From positions 28,809-37,234 of the forward strand of contig DGIT01000072.1 in the NCBI GenBank assembly GCA_002386465.1: DNA of 8,426 nt. Direction: 5' to 3'. The notes under the pieces are model-generated. The model was given only the letters and a program-made list of their open reading frames with translations. It ran no database searches and was not told where the DNA came from. Both the position numbers and the translations under genes were made by a program. Each line of letters opens with the position of its first letter. Position 1 is the first letter of the stretch. Below, in pieces: positions 1-5,234 of this stretch. Source of the DNA: Burkholderiales bacterium UBA4615. GTDB lineage: Bacteria; Pseudomonadota; Gammaproteobacteria; Burkholderiales; Burkholderiaceae_E.

Positions 1-219
1 CGGCGCCGCGACACACCCGAACAAAGCCGGCTCGATCTGGCGCAGCGGCGCGCCAACCTGATCGACGCCTTCGTGGTGCGCGGTCGGCTGGAGGGGTGTC
101 GAGTCGGCCTGGTCGACGACGTCATGACAAGCGGCAGCACGGTCATTGCCGCGGCTCGGGCGCTCAAGGAAGCGGGTGCGCAGCGGGTCACGGCCGTGCT
201 GGCTGCGCGTACCGGCTAA
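1..219 (+). CDS. comF: ComF family phosphoribosyltransferase-like protein, 3' end only
   Basis: The open frame enters from the left edge and gives the last 72 residues. The visible part carries the phosphoribosyltransferase PRPP-binding loop, VGLVDDVMTSGST (about residues 35-47 of the fragment), two acidic residues followed by a small-residue turn. Upstream of it is the ComF-typical TPEQSxLDLAQRRANLxxAF stretch. ComF proteins are linked to DNA uptake or transformation in competent bacteria; E. coli GntX (YhgH) is a relative, and the biochemical reaction is not well defined. The N-terminal part, where the family often has a cysteine zinc finger, lies outside the window and cannot be checked. 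It lies upstream of trmL on the same strand, but a 154-bp gap makes tight coupling unlikely. Family assignment is firm; the precise role is not. Confidence 0.88.
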   Translation, partial: RRRDTPEQSRLDLAQRRANLIDAFVVRGRLEGCRVGLVDDVMTSGSTVIAAARALKEAGAQRVTAVLAARTG

Positions 220-373
220 GCCTGAGCAGACAGGCCATGGCACTGCACACCGTCACCCGAGGCTGTCTTCAGGGCGTTGCGGGCACCAGTCGCAGTCGAT
301 GCTCGCCAACCCGCAGATCTCGCCATGCCGGCCCACGCCGGTCAGGTCCCGGGCCTTGCACTAGACTCGCGTC
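220..373 (+). promoter_or_regulatory. comF-trmL intergenic region with two small hairpins and a possible -10 for trmL
   Basis: No gene is supportable here. Directly after the comF stop there is a 5-bp inverted repeat (GCCTG 220-224 / CAGGC 231-235, loop of 6) with no T-run behind it, so it is at best a weak terminator. A second hairpin, CCGGC 328-332 / GCCGG 337-341 with a 4-base loop, follows. TAGACT at 362-367 resembles a sigma-70 -10 box (4 of 6 matches) and ends 6 bases before the trmL ATG, so transcription would begin at or beside the start codon. I see no good -35 element. The promoter is inferred from position and is tentative. Confidence 0.35.
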
Positions 374-844
374 ATGTTCCATGTCGTGCTCGTTCATCCG
401 GAAATCCCTCCGAACACAGGCAACGTGATTCGCCTGTGTGCCAACACCGGCGCACAGCTGCATCTGGTCGAGCCGCTGGGGTTTAGGCTGGACGATGCGA
501 AGCTGCGCCGGGCTGGCCTCGATTATCACGAATGGGCGCGCGTCCAGGTCCACCCGAGTTGGCAGGCGCTGATGCAGGCGCAGCAGCCGCCGGCGGATCG
601 CTTGTTCGCACTGACCACCCGCGGCCAGCAGGGCGTGCACCAGCAGCGTTTTCAGCCGGGTGACTGGTTCGTGTTCGGATCGGAAAGCGCGGGGCTGCCC
701 GCGCCGGTGCGCGAACAGATTGCCGCGTCCCGGCGGCTGCGTCTGCCCATGCGCGCAGGCAACCGCAGCCTGAACCTGTCGAATGCGGTGGCGGTGGTGG
801 TATTCGAAGCCTGGCGTCAGTCAGGCTTCGAGGGCGCAACCTGA
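374..844 (+). CDS. trmL: tRNA (cytidine(34)-2'-O)-methyltransferase TrmL
   Basis: The 156-residue protein is close to E. coli TrmL (YibK, 157 aa) in length and motifs. TrmL uses S-adenosylmethionine to methylate the 2'-OH of the wobble nucleotide 34 in tRNA-Leu isoacceptors, in the cytoplasm. It is a minimal SPOUT (trefoil-knot) methyltransferase. All three knot motifs are visible: PPNTGNVIRLCANTG near residues 12-26, FGSESAGLP near 99-107, and RSLNLSNAVAVVVFEAW near 130-146. The last forms the knot that binds the methyl donor. The ATG at 374 begins the canonical MFHVVLVHPEIPPNTGN start, so the start is secure although no Shine-Dalgarno sequence precedes it. Its stop codon lies one base from the end of the convergent nitroreductase gene. 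Confidence 0.95.
   Translation: MFHVVLVHPEIPPNTGNVIRLCANTGAQLHLVEPLGFRLDDAKLRRAGLDYHEWARVQVHPSWQALMQAQQPPADRLFALTTRGQQGVHQQRFQPGDWFVFGSESAGLPAPVREQIAASRRLRLPMRAGNRSLNLSNAVAVVVFEAWRQSGFEGAT
804..831. terminator. Strong hairpin at the end of trmL, possible bidirectional terminator
   Basis: Positions 804-815 pair with 820-831, giving twelve consecutive pairs (one G-U, 814/821) around the tetraloop GTCA at 816-819. The hairpin lies inside the last codons of trmL and about 15 bases beyond the stop of the convergent nitroreductase gene, so both transcripts would form it. Neither side is followed by a T-run, so it is not a classical intrinsic terminator; it may protect 3' ends or slow polymerase between converging genes. 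A second, overlapping inverted repeat (AGTCAGG 819-825 / CCTGACT 840-846) spans both stop codons. The pairing is seen directly; the function is inferred. Confidence 0.45.
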
Positions 845-845
845 C

Positions 846-1574
846 TCAGAACCCGTCGAACTTGGCAAAACCGGGCACGGGTTCGCGGTCGGTATAGAGG
901 GTATTGATCAGCGCATCCGGGTCGGCCCATCCGAGCGACATGCCGCACACCAGCATCTCGTTGGACGGAATGCCCAGGTGCTCGGCAATGATGGTGTGGA
1001 AATCCAGGAACGCGGCCTGCGGGCAGGTGTCGAGGCCTCGGCCGCGCGCCGCCACCATCACGTTCTGGATGAACATGCCGTAGTCGAGCCAGCTGCCACG
1101 CTCAAGGATACGGTCGATGGTGAACATCAGGCCCACCGGCGCATCAAAGAACGCGTAATTGCGCCCGTGCTGCACGTGCGTTTTTTCAAAGTCGCCTTTG
1201 CCGATGCCCAGCATGCCGTACATGTCCCAGCCCACTTTGCGACGGCGATCGACGTAGGGCGACGTCCATTGCTGCGGGTAATAGGCATATTCGCGGCTGT
1301 GGGTTTTGGCGATCGCGGGGTCGTCGAAGGCGGCCAGAATCTTGCGGCTGAGCTCCACGCGCCGCTGGCCGGCCACGGCGTACACCTTCCAGGGTTGGGT
1401 GTTGGTGCCCGAGGGCGCGCGTGCGGCCACTTCGAGGATGTCGTTGACCGTCTCAAGTGGCACCGGTTTGGGCAGGAAGGCGCGAATCGAGCGGCGCGTC
1501 ACCAGCGCTTCATCGGCGCTGGCACAGGGCGCATGGCGGGTCTTGGGGTCGAAACGCTTGGGATCGAACTGCAT
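846..1574 (-). CDS. Nitroreductase family FMN-dependent oxidoreductase
   Basis: This encodes 242 residues with typical nitroreductase-fold signatures. RRSIRAF (residues 27-33) is the arginine-rich FMN phosphate-binding motif, APSGTNTQPW (53-62) is the next conserved flavin-pocket element, and GLDTCPQAAF (180-189) and GMSLGWADPDALINTL (211-226) are characteristic of the C-terminal half. These enzymes form FMN-bearing dimers that use NAD(P)H to reduce nitroaromatics, quinones or related electron acceptors. The substrate cannot be read from sequence; the C-terminal pattern resembles nitrobenzoate-reductase-like members, but that is a guess. The start was set at 1574 because GAGGAGA lies just upstream; the open frame continues further, but with no family similarity. 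It is the last gene of the minus-strand unit, 49 bp behind the LOG gene, and ends 1 bp from convergent trmL. Confidence 0.92.
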   Translation of the reverse strand: MQFDPKRFDPKTRHAPCASADEALVTRRSIRAFLPKPVPLETVNDILEVAARAPSGTNTQPWKVYAVAGQRRVELSRKILAAFDDPAIAKTHSREYAYYPQQWTSPYVDRRRKVGWDMYGMLGIGKGDFEKTHVQHGRNYAFFDAPVGLMFTIDRILERGSWLDYGMFIQNVMVAARGRGLDTCPQAAFLDFHTIIAEHLGIPSNEMLVCGMSLGWADPDALINTLYTDREPVPGFAKFDGF

Positions 1575-1623
1575 GCAAAGGTCTCCTCGGTTAGGTGCGT
1601 GTTGTTGAATGCGTGGTGCGGTG

Positions 1624-2220
1624 TCAGGTGCGCGGCGCGTGCAGGCCCAGGCGTGCCAGCGCCGCTTCGGGGGTATCAAAGCGCTCCATGACATCGATGT
1701 CGACTTGCGAGGCCAGCTCATGGGCCACGATATTGCGCAGGCACGCCACTAGCGGAGCGAAATAGCCGTCGTCATCGACCACCAGAATGGGTTTGTCGTG
1801 TTCGCGCAGCTGGCGCAGGGTGAGCACTTCGAACAATTCATCGAGTGTGCCCAGCCCGCCGGGCAGCGTCAGAAAGGCGTCGGACAGCTCGATCATGCGC
1901 TGCTTGCGCACCTGCATGTCGGTGACCACCTCGTTGCGCGTGAGGGCTCCATGGCCCACTTCGCGCGCCACAAGCGCGCTGGGAATGACCCCAATCACCT
2001 CACCACCGGCCTGCAGCGCCGCATCGGCCAATGCGCCCATCATGCCGACGCTGCCGCCCCCGTAAACCAGCGTGGCACCGCTGCGGGCAATAGCGATGCC
2101 GGTGCGTCGGGCGAGCTCGAGAAATCGGGGCTGCGAGCCCGCGCGCGCGCCACAGAACACACACACGGCCAGGCTGACACTTGAAACGCTATCGGGCGCA
2201 GGATGGAACGGCTCACTCAT
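1624..2220 (-). CDS. LOG family protein, probable nucleoside 5'-monophosphate phosphoribohydrolase (TIGR00730 type)
   Basis: The 198-residue protein has the two LOG (Lonely Guy) signatures: YGGGSVGMMG at residues 53-62 and PGGLGTLDE at 120-128. Between them is MQVRKQRM, which contains the conserved Arg-Lys pair. LOG enzymes cleave the N-glycosidic bond of cytokinin riboside 5'-monophosphates to release free cytokinin and ribose 5-phosphate. Many bacterial homologues hydrolyse AMP-like nucleotides, and some are annotated 'lysine decarboxylase-like', which is historical and unsupported. In a bacterium, nucleotide or modified-nucleotide salvage is the likelier role. The ATG at 2220 lies 20 bp after the gpsA stop and has no clear Shine-Dalgarno sequence, so translation may depend on coupling to gpsA. 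Residues 1-15 form a poorly conserved lead-in before the core VCVFCGARAG strand. Confidence 0.92.
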   Translation of the reverse strand: MSEPFHPAPDSVSSVSLAVCVFCGARAGSQPRFLELARRTGIAIARSGATLVYGGGSVGMMGALADAALQAGGEVIGVIPSALVAREVGHGALTRNEVVTDMQVRKQRMIELSDAFLTLPGGLGTLDELFEVLTLRQLREHDKPILVVDDDGYFAPLVACLRNIVAHELASQVDIDVMERFDTPEAALARLGLHAPRT

Positions 2221-2225
2221 TGGGG

Positions 2226-2285
2226 GTTCGGCGCGGGGTTTTATCGCGGTTCGGTGCGGGGTTCGTTGTGATGTTCGGCGCGCGG
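2226..2285. repeat. Three imperfect copies of a 13-bp repeat across the gpsA stop codon
   Basis: GTTCGGCGCGGGG (2226-2238), GTTCGGTGCGGGG (2249-2261) and GTTCGGCGCGCGG (2273-2285) recur with periods of 23 and 24 bp. Two copies lie in the 3' end of gpsA, where they encode the EPRAE...EPRTEPR tail, and the third lies in the 20-bp spacer before the LOG gene. The copies differ at single positions, so they are diverged. They could be local duplication products or repeated protein-binding sites; no inverted symmetry supports a known operator. Confidence 0.6.
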
Positions 2286-3251
2286 CTCGCGGGCCAGCAG
2301 CGCGGCGACCGCTTCACGGGGTACGCGGCCCTCGAAGAGCACGGCGGACACCGCCTGCGTGATCGGAAGCTCGACACCCAATTGCCGGGCGCGTTCGCAG
2401 ACCGCACGACAACAGGCCACGCCTTCGGCCACATGCCCCAGGGCGTTCAGGATGTCTGAGAGCGACTCGCCTCGGGCCAGCCGCAGGCCCACGGTCCGGT
2501 TGCGTGACAGATCGCCGGTGCAGGTAAGCACCAGGTCACCAAGGCCCGCCAGTCCGATAAAGGTTTCCGGGCGTGCACCCAGCGCGGCGCCGTACCGGCT
2601 GATCTCGGCGAGACCCCGCGTGAGCAGGGCCGCGCGCGCATTCATGCCCAAACCCAGTCCATCGGAGATGCCTGTGGCCACGGCCATCACGTTTTTGAGT
2701 GCACCCCCCACCTCCACACCCACGACGTCGGCTGTGCTGTAAATCCGCGCTGCCCCATGATGAAACGCCTGTACGGCGGCCTGCACGACCAGCTCATGCG
2801 TGGAGGCGACCGTGAGGGCCACCGGCAAACCGGCCGCCACTTCCTGGGCGAAACTGGGGCCCGACAGCGCGCCGGCGCGCGTCTGAGGCCATGCATCGGC
2901 CAGCACTTCATGGGGCAGCAGCCCCGATGCAGCCTCCAGCCCCTTGCACAGCCACAGCACCGGCGCCTGAGCCGACAGCGTCGCCAACTGCTGCGCCATG
3001 GAGCGCAGCCCTGCAACCGGGGTAGCCACCACGATGAGATCAGCCGCCTTCAGGGCATCGGTCAGGTCAGCGGTGGGTCGAACCGCGTCGCCCAGAGGCA
3101 CGCCAGGCAGGTAGCGTGCGTTGGACTGATCGCGCAGCATGGCTGCAACGACCGCGGCATCGCGCGCCCACAAGCTCACGTCATGACGCTGCGCGGCGTG
3201 GCGGGCCAGGGCGGTGCCCCAGGCGCCAGCGCCCAGCATGGCCACGTTCAT
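2241..3251 (-). CDS. gpsA: NAD(P)-dependent glycerol-3-phosphate dehydrogenase GpsA
   Basis: GpsA reduces dihydroxyacetone phosphate to sn-glycerol 3-phosphate, the backbone for phospholipid synthesis, in the cytoplasm. The 336-residue length fits the family (E. coli 339). The Rossmann dinucleotide loop GAGAWGTALA is at residues 7-16, SGPSFAQEVAAGLP at 130-143, the catalytic lysine K186 within GGALKNVMAVATGISDGLGLGMNARAAL (183-210), and the family block GLAGLGDLVLTCTGDLSRNRTVG at 233-255. The start at 3251 gives the canonical MNVAMLGAGAWG; the frame is open far upstream, but that part only shadows the SH3 gene. No Shine-Dalgarno sequence is obvious. It starts 28 bp after the SH3-protein stop. 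The last ~16 residues form a charged REPRAEHHNEPRTEPR tail encoded by short DNA repeats and probably lie outside the catalytic fold. Confidence 0.96.
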   Translation of the reverse strand: MNVAMLGAGAWGTALARHAAQRHDVSLWARDAAVVAAMLRDQSNARYLPGVPLGDAVRPTADLTDALKAADLIVVATPVAGLRSMAQQLATLSAQAPVLWLCKGLEAASGLLPHEVLADAWPQTRAGALSGPSFAQEVAAGLPVALTVASTHELVVQAAVQAFHHGAARIYSTADVVGVEVGGALKNVMAVATGISDGLGLGMNARAALLTRGLAEISRYGAALGARPETFIGLAGLGDLVLTCTGDLSRNRTVGLRLARGESLSDILNALGHVAEGVACCRAVCERARQLGVELPITQAVSAVLFEGRVPREAVAALLAREPRAEHHNEPRTEPR

Positions 3252-3279
3252 GGGGCAGACCGCGGCCGAGCCAATCGTT

Positions 3280-3801
3280 TCACCAGCCCCAGACCTCGGC
3301 GATACGGACCCAGCCTGAACCGCCCTCGCGGTGACGGACTTCAATCCATTCGGTGGAGGCTGATCCGGCTGCAGGGGTCGTTCGGACCAGCTCGAGCAGC
3401 ACACCACGCTCAAGCTGCATGACCTCGACCGCGGTGTCCTGCGGCTGCTGGCGCACCGTGACCAGGCTGGTGGTGACAACGCTGCGCCGCTCGCCCAGAT
3501 CGGTGCGCTCGACCCAGACCACATCGCCCGAGGCGTCGCGCACCTTGATCCAGGCACCCAGACTGGAGATGATTTCGACCGGCATGCCGCGGGGCGCAAT
3601 GAATACCCGGCTGGCCTGGCGCGACGGTGCGTCGTACATGACGCTCGGGGCCACGATCGAACGGTACTCGGCCGCATCAACTGCGCCTGCGGCCAGCAGC
3701 ACCACCGCGCACACCAGGCGCACCCCGCCACCCAGAGGGGCTGCGGCCGTGGCCGACAAGCGGTGAAACCCTCGTGCACAGGCACCCGAGCGTCGAAACA
3801 T
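3280..3801 (-). CDS. Exported protein with two bacterial SH3-like repeats
   Basis: The 173-residue protein begins with a basic stretch (R3, R4, R10, R14, R28) followed by a hydrophobic segment at about 29-41 and a plausible signal-peptidase site at VDA/AEY (residues 43/44), so it is probably periplasmic. The mature part is two similar SH3b-type modules: about 46-101 (YRSIVAPSVMYDAPSRQASRVFIAPRGMPVEIISSLGAWIKVRD...VVWVERTDL) and about 108-169 (VVTTSLVTVRQQPQDTAVEVMQLERGVLLELV...EWIEVRHREGGSGWVRIAEV). Each ends in a W(I)xVR...GWV-type strand. SH3b domains often bind peptidoglycan or peptides; no catalytic motif is visible. The start at 3801 is preceded by GAGG, which overlaps the secB stop, giving an 11-bp gap and likely translational coupling. 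The specific function is unknown. Confidence 0.85.
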   Translation of the reverse strand: MFRRSGACARGFHRLSATAAAPLGGGVRLVCAVVLLAAGAVDAAEYRSIVAPSVMYDAPSRQASRVFIAPRGMPVEIISSLGAWIKVRDASGDVVWVERTDLGERRSVVTTSLVTVRQQPQDTAVEVMQLERGVLLELVRTTPAAGSASTEWIEVRHREGGSGWVRIAEVWGW

Positions 3802-3812
3802 GCTCTGCAGCC

Positions 3813-4298
3813 TCAGTTGTTGCGACCCGTGACGATCAACCCGGGCGCCTGCTCACCGCCCTGCTGCTGCTGGGCAAGCTTTTGCTGATACAAGGCCTCG
3901 AAGTTGATCTCGGACAGGTGAATCGGCGGGAACCCCGCGCGTTGAATCACATCGGCAACGTTCGAGCGCAGATAGGGATAAATGACGTTGGGGCACACGA
4001 CATTGAGCACCACGGGCATCTGCTCGGGCGGAATGTTGCGGATCTCGAAGATGCCACCCTGGCTCGCTTCGACCAGAAAGAGGACCTTGTCGCCGATCCG
4101 GGTGGTCACGGTCACGGTAACGGTCACTTCGTGGATACCGTCGCTCAGCTGCTCCTGAGCGCTGTCGAGGGAAATCTCGACCGCAGGCTGCTGCTGCTCC
4201 AGGAAAATCCTGGGCGCGCCGGGAATTTCCAGGGACAGATCCTTCAGGTACATGCGCTGGATCTGAAAAACCGGCTGCTGCGGGGGTACGGCGCTCAT
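3813..4298 (-). CDS. secB: Protein-export chaperone SecB
   Basis: SecB is a cytosolic homotetrameric chaperone that keeps preproteins unfolded and hands them to SecA for Sec translocation. The protein is 161 residues (E. coli 155) and shows the family blocks in order: PVFQIQRMYLKDLSLEIPGAP (9-29), HEVTVTVTVTTRIGDKVLFLVEASQGGIFEI (56-86), and CPNVIYPYLRSNVADVIQRAGFPPIHLSEINFEALY (102-137). The C-terminal tail is glutamine-rich (LAQQQQGGEQ), as expected for the mobile SecA-contacting tail, though it is longer and less basic than usual. AGGA lies about 8 bases before the ATG, supporting the start. It is 52 bp downstream of grxC. An in-frame four-fold hexanucleotide repeat encodes the alternating Val-Thr strand. 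Confidence 0.97.
   Translation of the reverse strand: MSAVPPQQPVFQIQRMYLKDLSLEIPGAPRIFLEQQQPAVEISLDSAQEQLSDGIHEVTVTVTVTTRIGDKVLFLVEASQGGIFEIRNIPPEQMPVVLNVVCPNVIYPYLRSNVADVIQRAGFPPIHLSEINFEALYQQKLAQQQQGGEQAPGLIVTGRNN
4104..4127. repeat. Four tandem hexanucleotides inside secB
   Basis: GGTCAC occurs at 4104-4109, 4110-4115 and 4122-4127, with GGTAAC at 4116-4121, making a perfect-period 6-bp array in frame. On the coding strand it encodes the alternating Val-Thr residues of a SecB beta strand. Alternating V/T residues are normal there, so the array may simply reflect codon choice; slippage would add or remove V-T pairs without a frameshift. Confidence 0.7.
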
Positions 4299-4350
4299 CA
4301 GGGAATCCTGTTCGGGGTGCGTGGAAAAGAAAACGGGTCGGCCGCAATGC

Positions 4351-4611
4351 TCAGGCCTGCAGCAGCGGCATCAGGCCGCCGGCCTTATCGAGTGCAGCCA
4401 GATCGTCAAAGCCACCGACATGCGTGTCACCGATATAAATCTGCGGCACGGTGCGACGCCCGGTACGCTCGATCATGCGGTCGCGCTCGTCGGGTTCGAG
4501 GTCGATGCGAATCTTGTCAATCTGCTGCACACCGCGCTGCTTGAGCAGGGCTTCCGCACGCACGCAGTACGGGCACACAGCGGTGGAATACATGACGACC
4601 TTGGCACTCAT
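4351..4611 (-). CDS. grxC: Glutaredoxin 3
   Basis: The 86-residue protein is a classical dithiol glutaredoxin (E. coli GrxC, 83 aa). It uses glutathione to reduce protein disulfides and mixed glutathione disulfides in the cytoplasm. The active site CPYC is at residues 13-16 (TAVCPYCVRAEALL). TVPQIYIGDTHVGGFDDL follows in the second half, carrying the cis-proline TVP and the GGxDDL glutathione-binding element. The start at 4611 is fixed by a strong GAGGAGG just upstream and by the family start MSAKVVMYST; a longer frame back to 4650 has no support. It lies 39 bp after the rhodanese gene and 52 bp before secB, the same neighbours as in E. coli. Confidence 0.96.
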   Translation of the reverse strand: MSAKVVMYSTAVCPYCVRAEALLKQRGVQQIDKIRIDLEPDERDRMIERTGRRTVPQIYIGDTHVGGFDDLAALDKAGGLMPLLQA

Positions 4612-4650
4612 GGGGCCTCCTCGGCAACGTTCAGAGACGTGAAAGAGCAA

Positions 4651-5049
4651 TCACTTGACGACGGGCAGCCCGGCCTGTTTCCAGCCGGCCAAGCCACCCT
4701 CCAGGCAGTACACATCGGATCGTCCGGCCTTGCGCAGGGCCGCGGCGGCCCGTGCGGCGCGGTTGCCGCCTTCACAGAGCACGACCAACGGCTTGCCCGC
4801 AGGCAGCTCGGCCACGCGCCGTTCAAGCTCGGCCACCGGAATGTTGCGACTGCCGTTCAGATGGCCGCCGGAGTATTCGTTGGCGTCGCGCACATCAAGC
4901 ACGACCGCACCGTCATTGATCAGCCGGGTGGCCTGCAGAGTCCCGACCAGGGCCCCTGCACGCTGGCGGTTGATCATCGGCATCAGCAACATCGCGCCGG
5001 AAATCAGCGCAGTCGCCACCAGAAACACGTTGTCGATCAGGAATTTCAC
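4651..5049 (-). CDS. Membrane-anchored rhodanese-like protein (YibN type)
   Basis: With a GTG start at 5049 this encodes 132 residues beginning (M)KFLIDNVFLVATALISGAMLLMP. Residues about 5-24 form one N-terminal membrane segment. The rest is a single rhodanese domain: VVLDVRDANEYSGGHLNGSRNIP (49-71), the active-site loop CEGGNR (92-97, Cys92, matching CxxGxR), and CLEGGLAGWKQAGLPV (115-130). Such domains carry sulfane sulfur as a cysteine persulfide; the acceptor is unknown, although the adjacent glutaredoxin suggests thiol chemistry at the membrane. The GTG was chosen because family members start at this KFL(I)DN segment; there is no ATG before the hydrophobic stretch and no clear Shine-Dalgarno. 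A further GTG at 5166 is in frame but would add a Cys- and Arg-rich extension without family support. It is the first gene of the minus-strand operon. Confidence 0.9.
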   Translation of the reverse strand: MKFLIDNVFLVATALISGAMLLMPMINRQRAGALVGTLQATRLINDGAVVLDVRDANEYSGGHLNGSRNIPVAELERRVAELPAGKPLVVLCEGGNRAARAAAALRKAGRSDVYCLEGGLAGWKQAGLPVVK

Positions 5050-5234
5050 GCAGTGACCACAGCAGCAGGAAAAAGAGGGACGCTCGACACCTGGGGGCGA
5101 CGCAGCGCACAGACGGGGCAGGCGGGGACCATGAGGACAGGCTCCCCGGCCCGCGGCACAGCGCACGGCGGAGACCGGCGCACGCAGCCCGCGATTATAG
5201 AATGGAAGATTACCTCCTACCCGATTCAGCGATC
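5050..5234. promoter_or_regulatory. Divergent promoter region between the rhodanese-secB operon and gpmA
   Basis: This 185-bp region separates the two divergent units. On the minus strand a perfect TATAAT -10 lies at 5199-5194, predicting transcription from about 5187 and a leader of about 138 nt before the rhodanese GTG. On the plus strand TAGAAT (5 of 6 consensus) is at 5198-5203, predicting a start near 5210 and a leader of about 25 nt for gpmA. The two hexamers share bases 5198-5199. Neither has a convincing TTGACA at the right spacing. The minus-strand leader contains a stem at 5123-5130 / 5140-5148 with one bulged base and a 9-nt loop. The -10 boxes are seen; promoter activity is inferred. 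Confidence 0.6.

Noticed and set aside
96..428. Small plus-strand open frames over the comF end and the comF-trmL spacer
   Set aside because: They lie in other frames of comF and trmL, show Arg/Ser-rich low-complexity translations and lack ribosome sites.
783..1691. 302-residue plus-strand open frame opposite the nitroreductase gene
   Set aside because: It is the complement of a well-supported gene; the long frame is explained by high GC at codon third positions, and its sequence shows no recognisable motif.
3252..3785. N-terminal extension of gpsA of 178 residues, a possible fusion protein
   Set aside because: The extension is an out-of-frame reading of the SH3-protein gene; canonical GpsA begins at 3251.
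4299..4350. T-rich stretch after grxC (GTTTTCTTTT on the coding strand) as an intrinsic terminator
   Set aside because: Only a four-pair stem precedes it, too weak to call; grxC and secB are usually co-transcribed.
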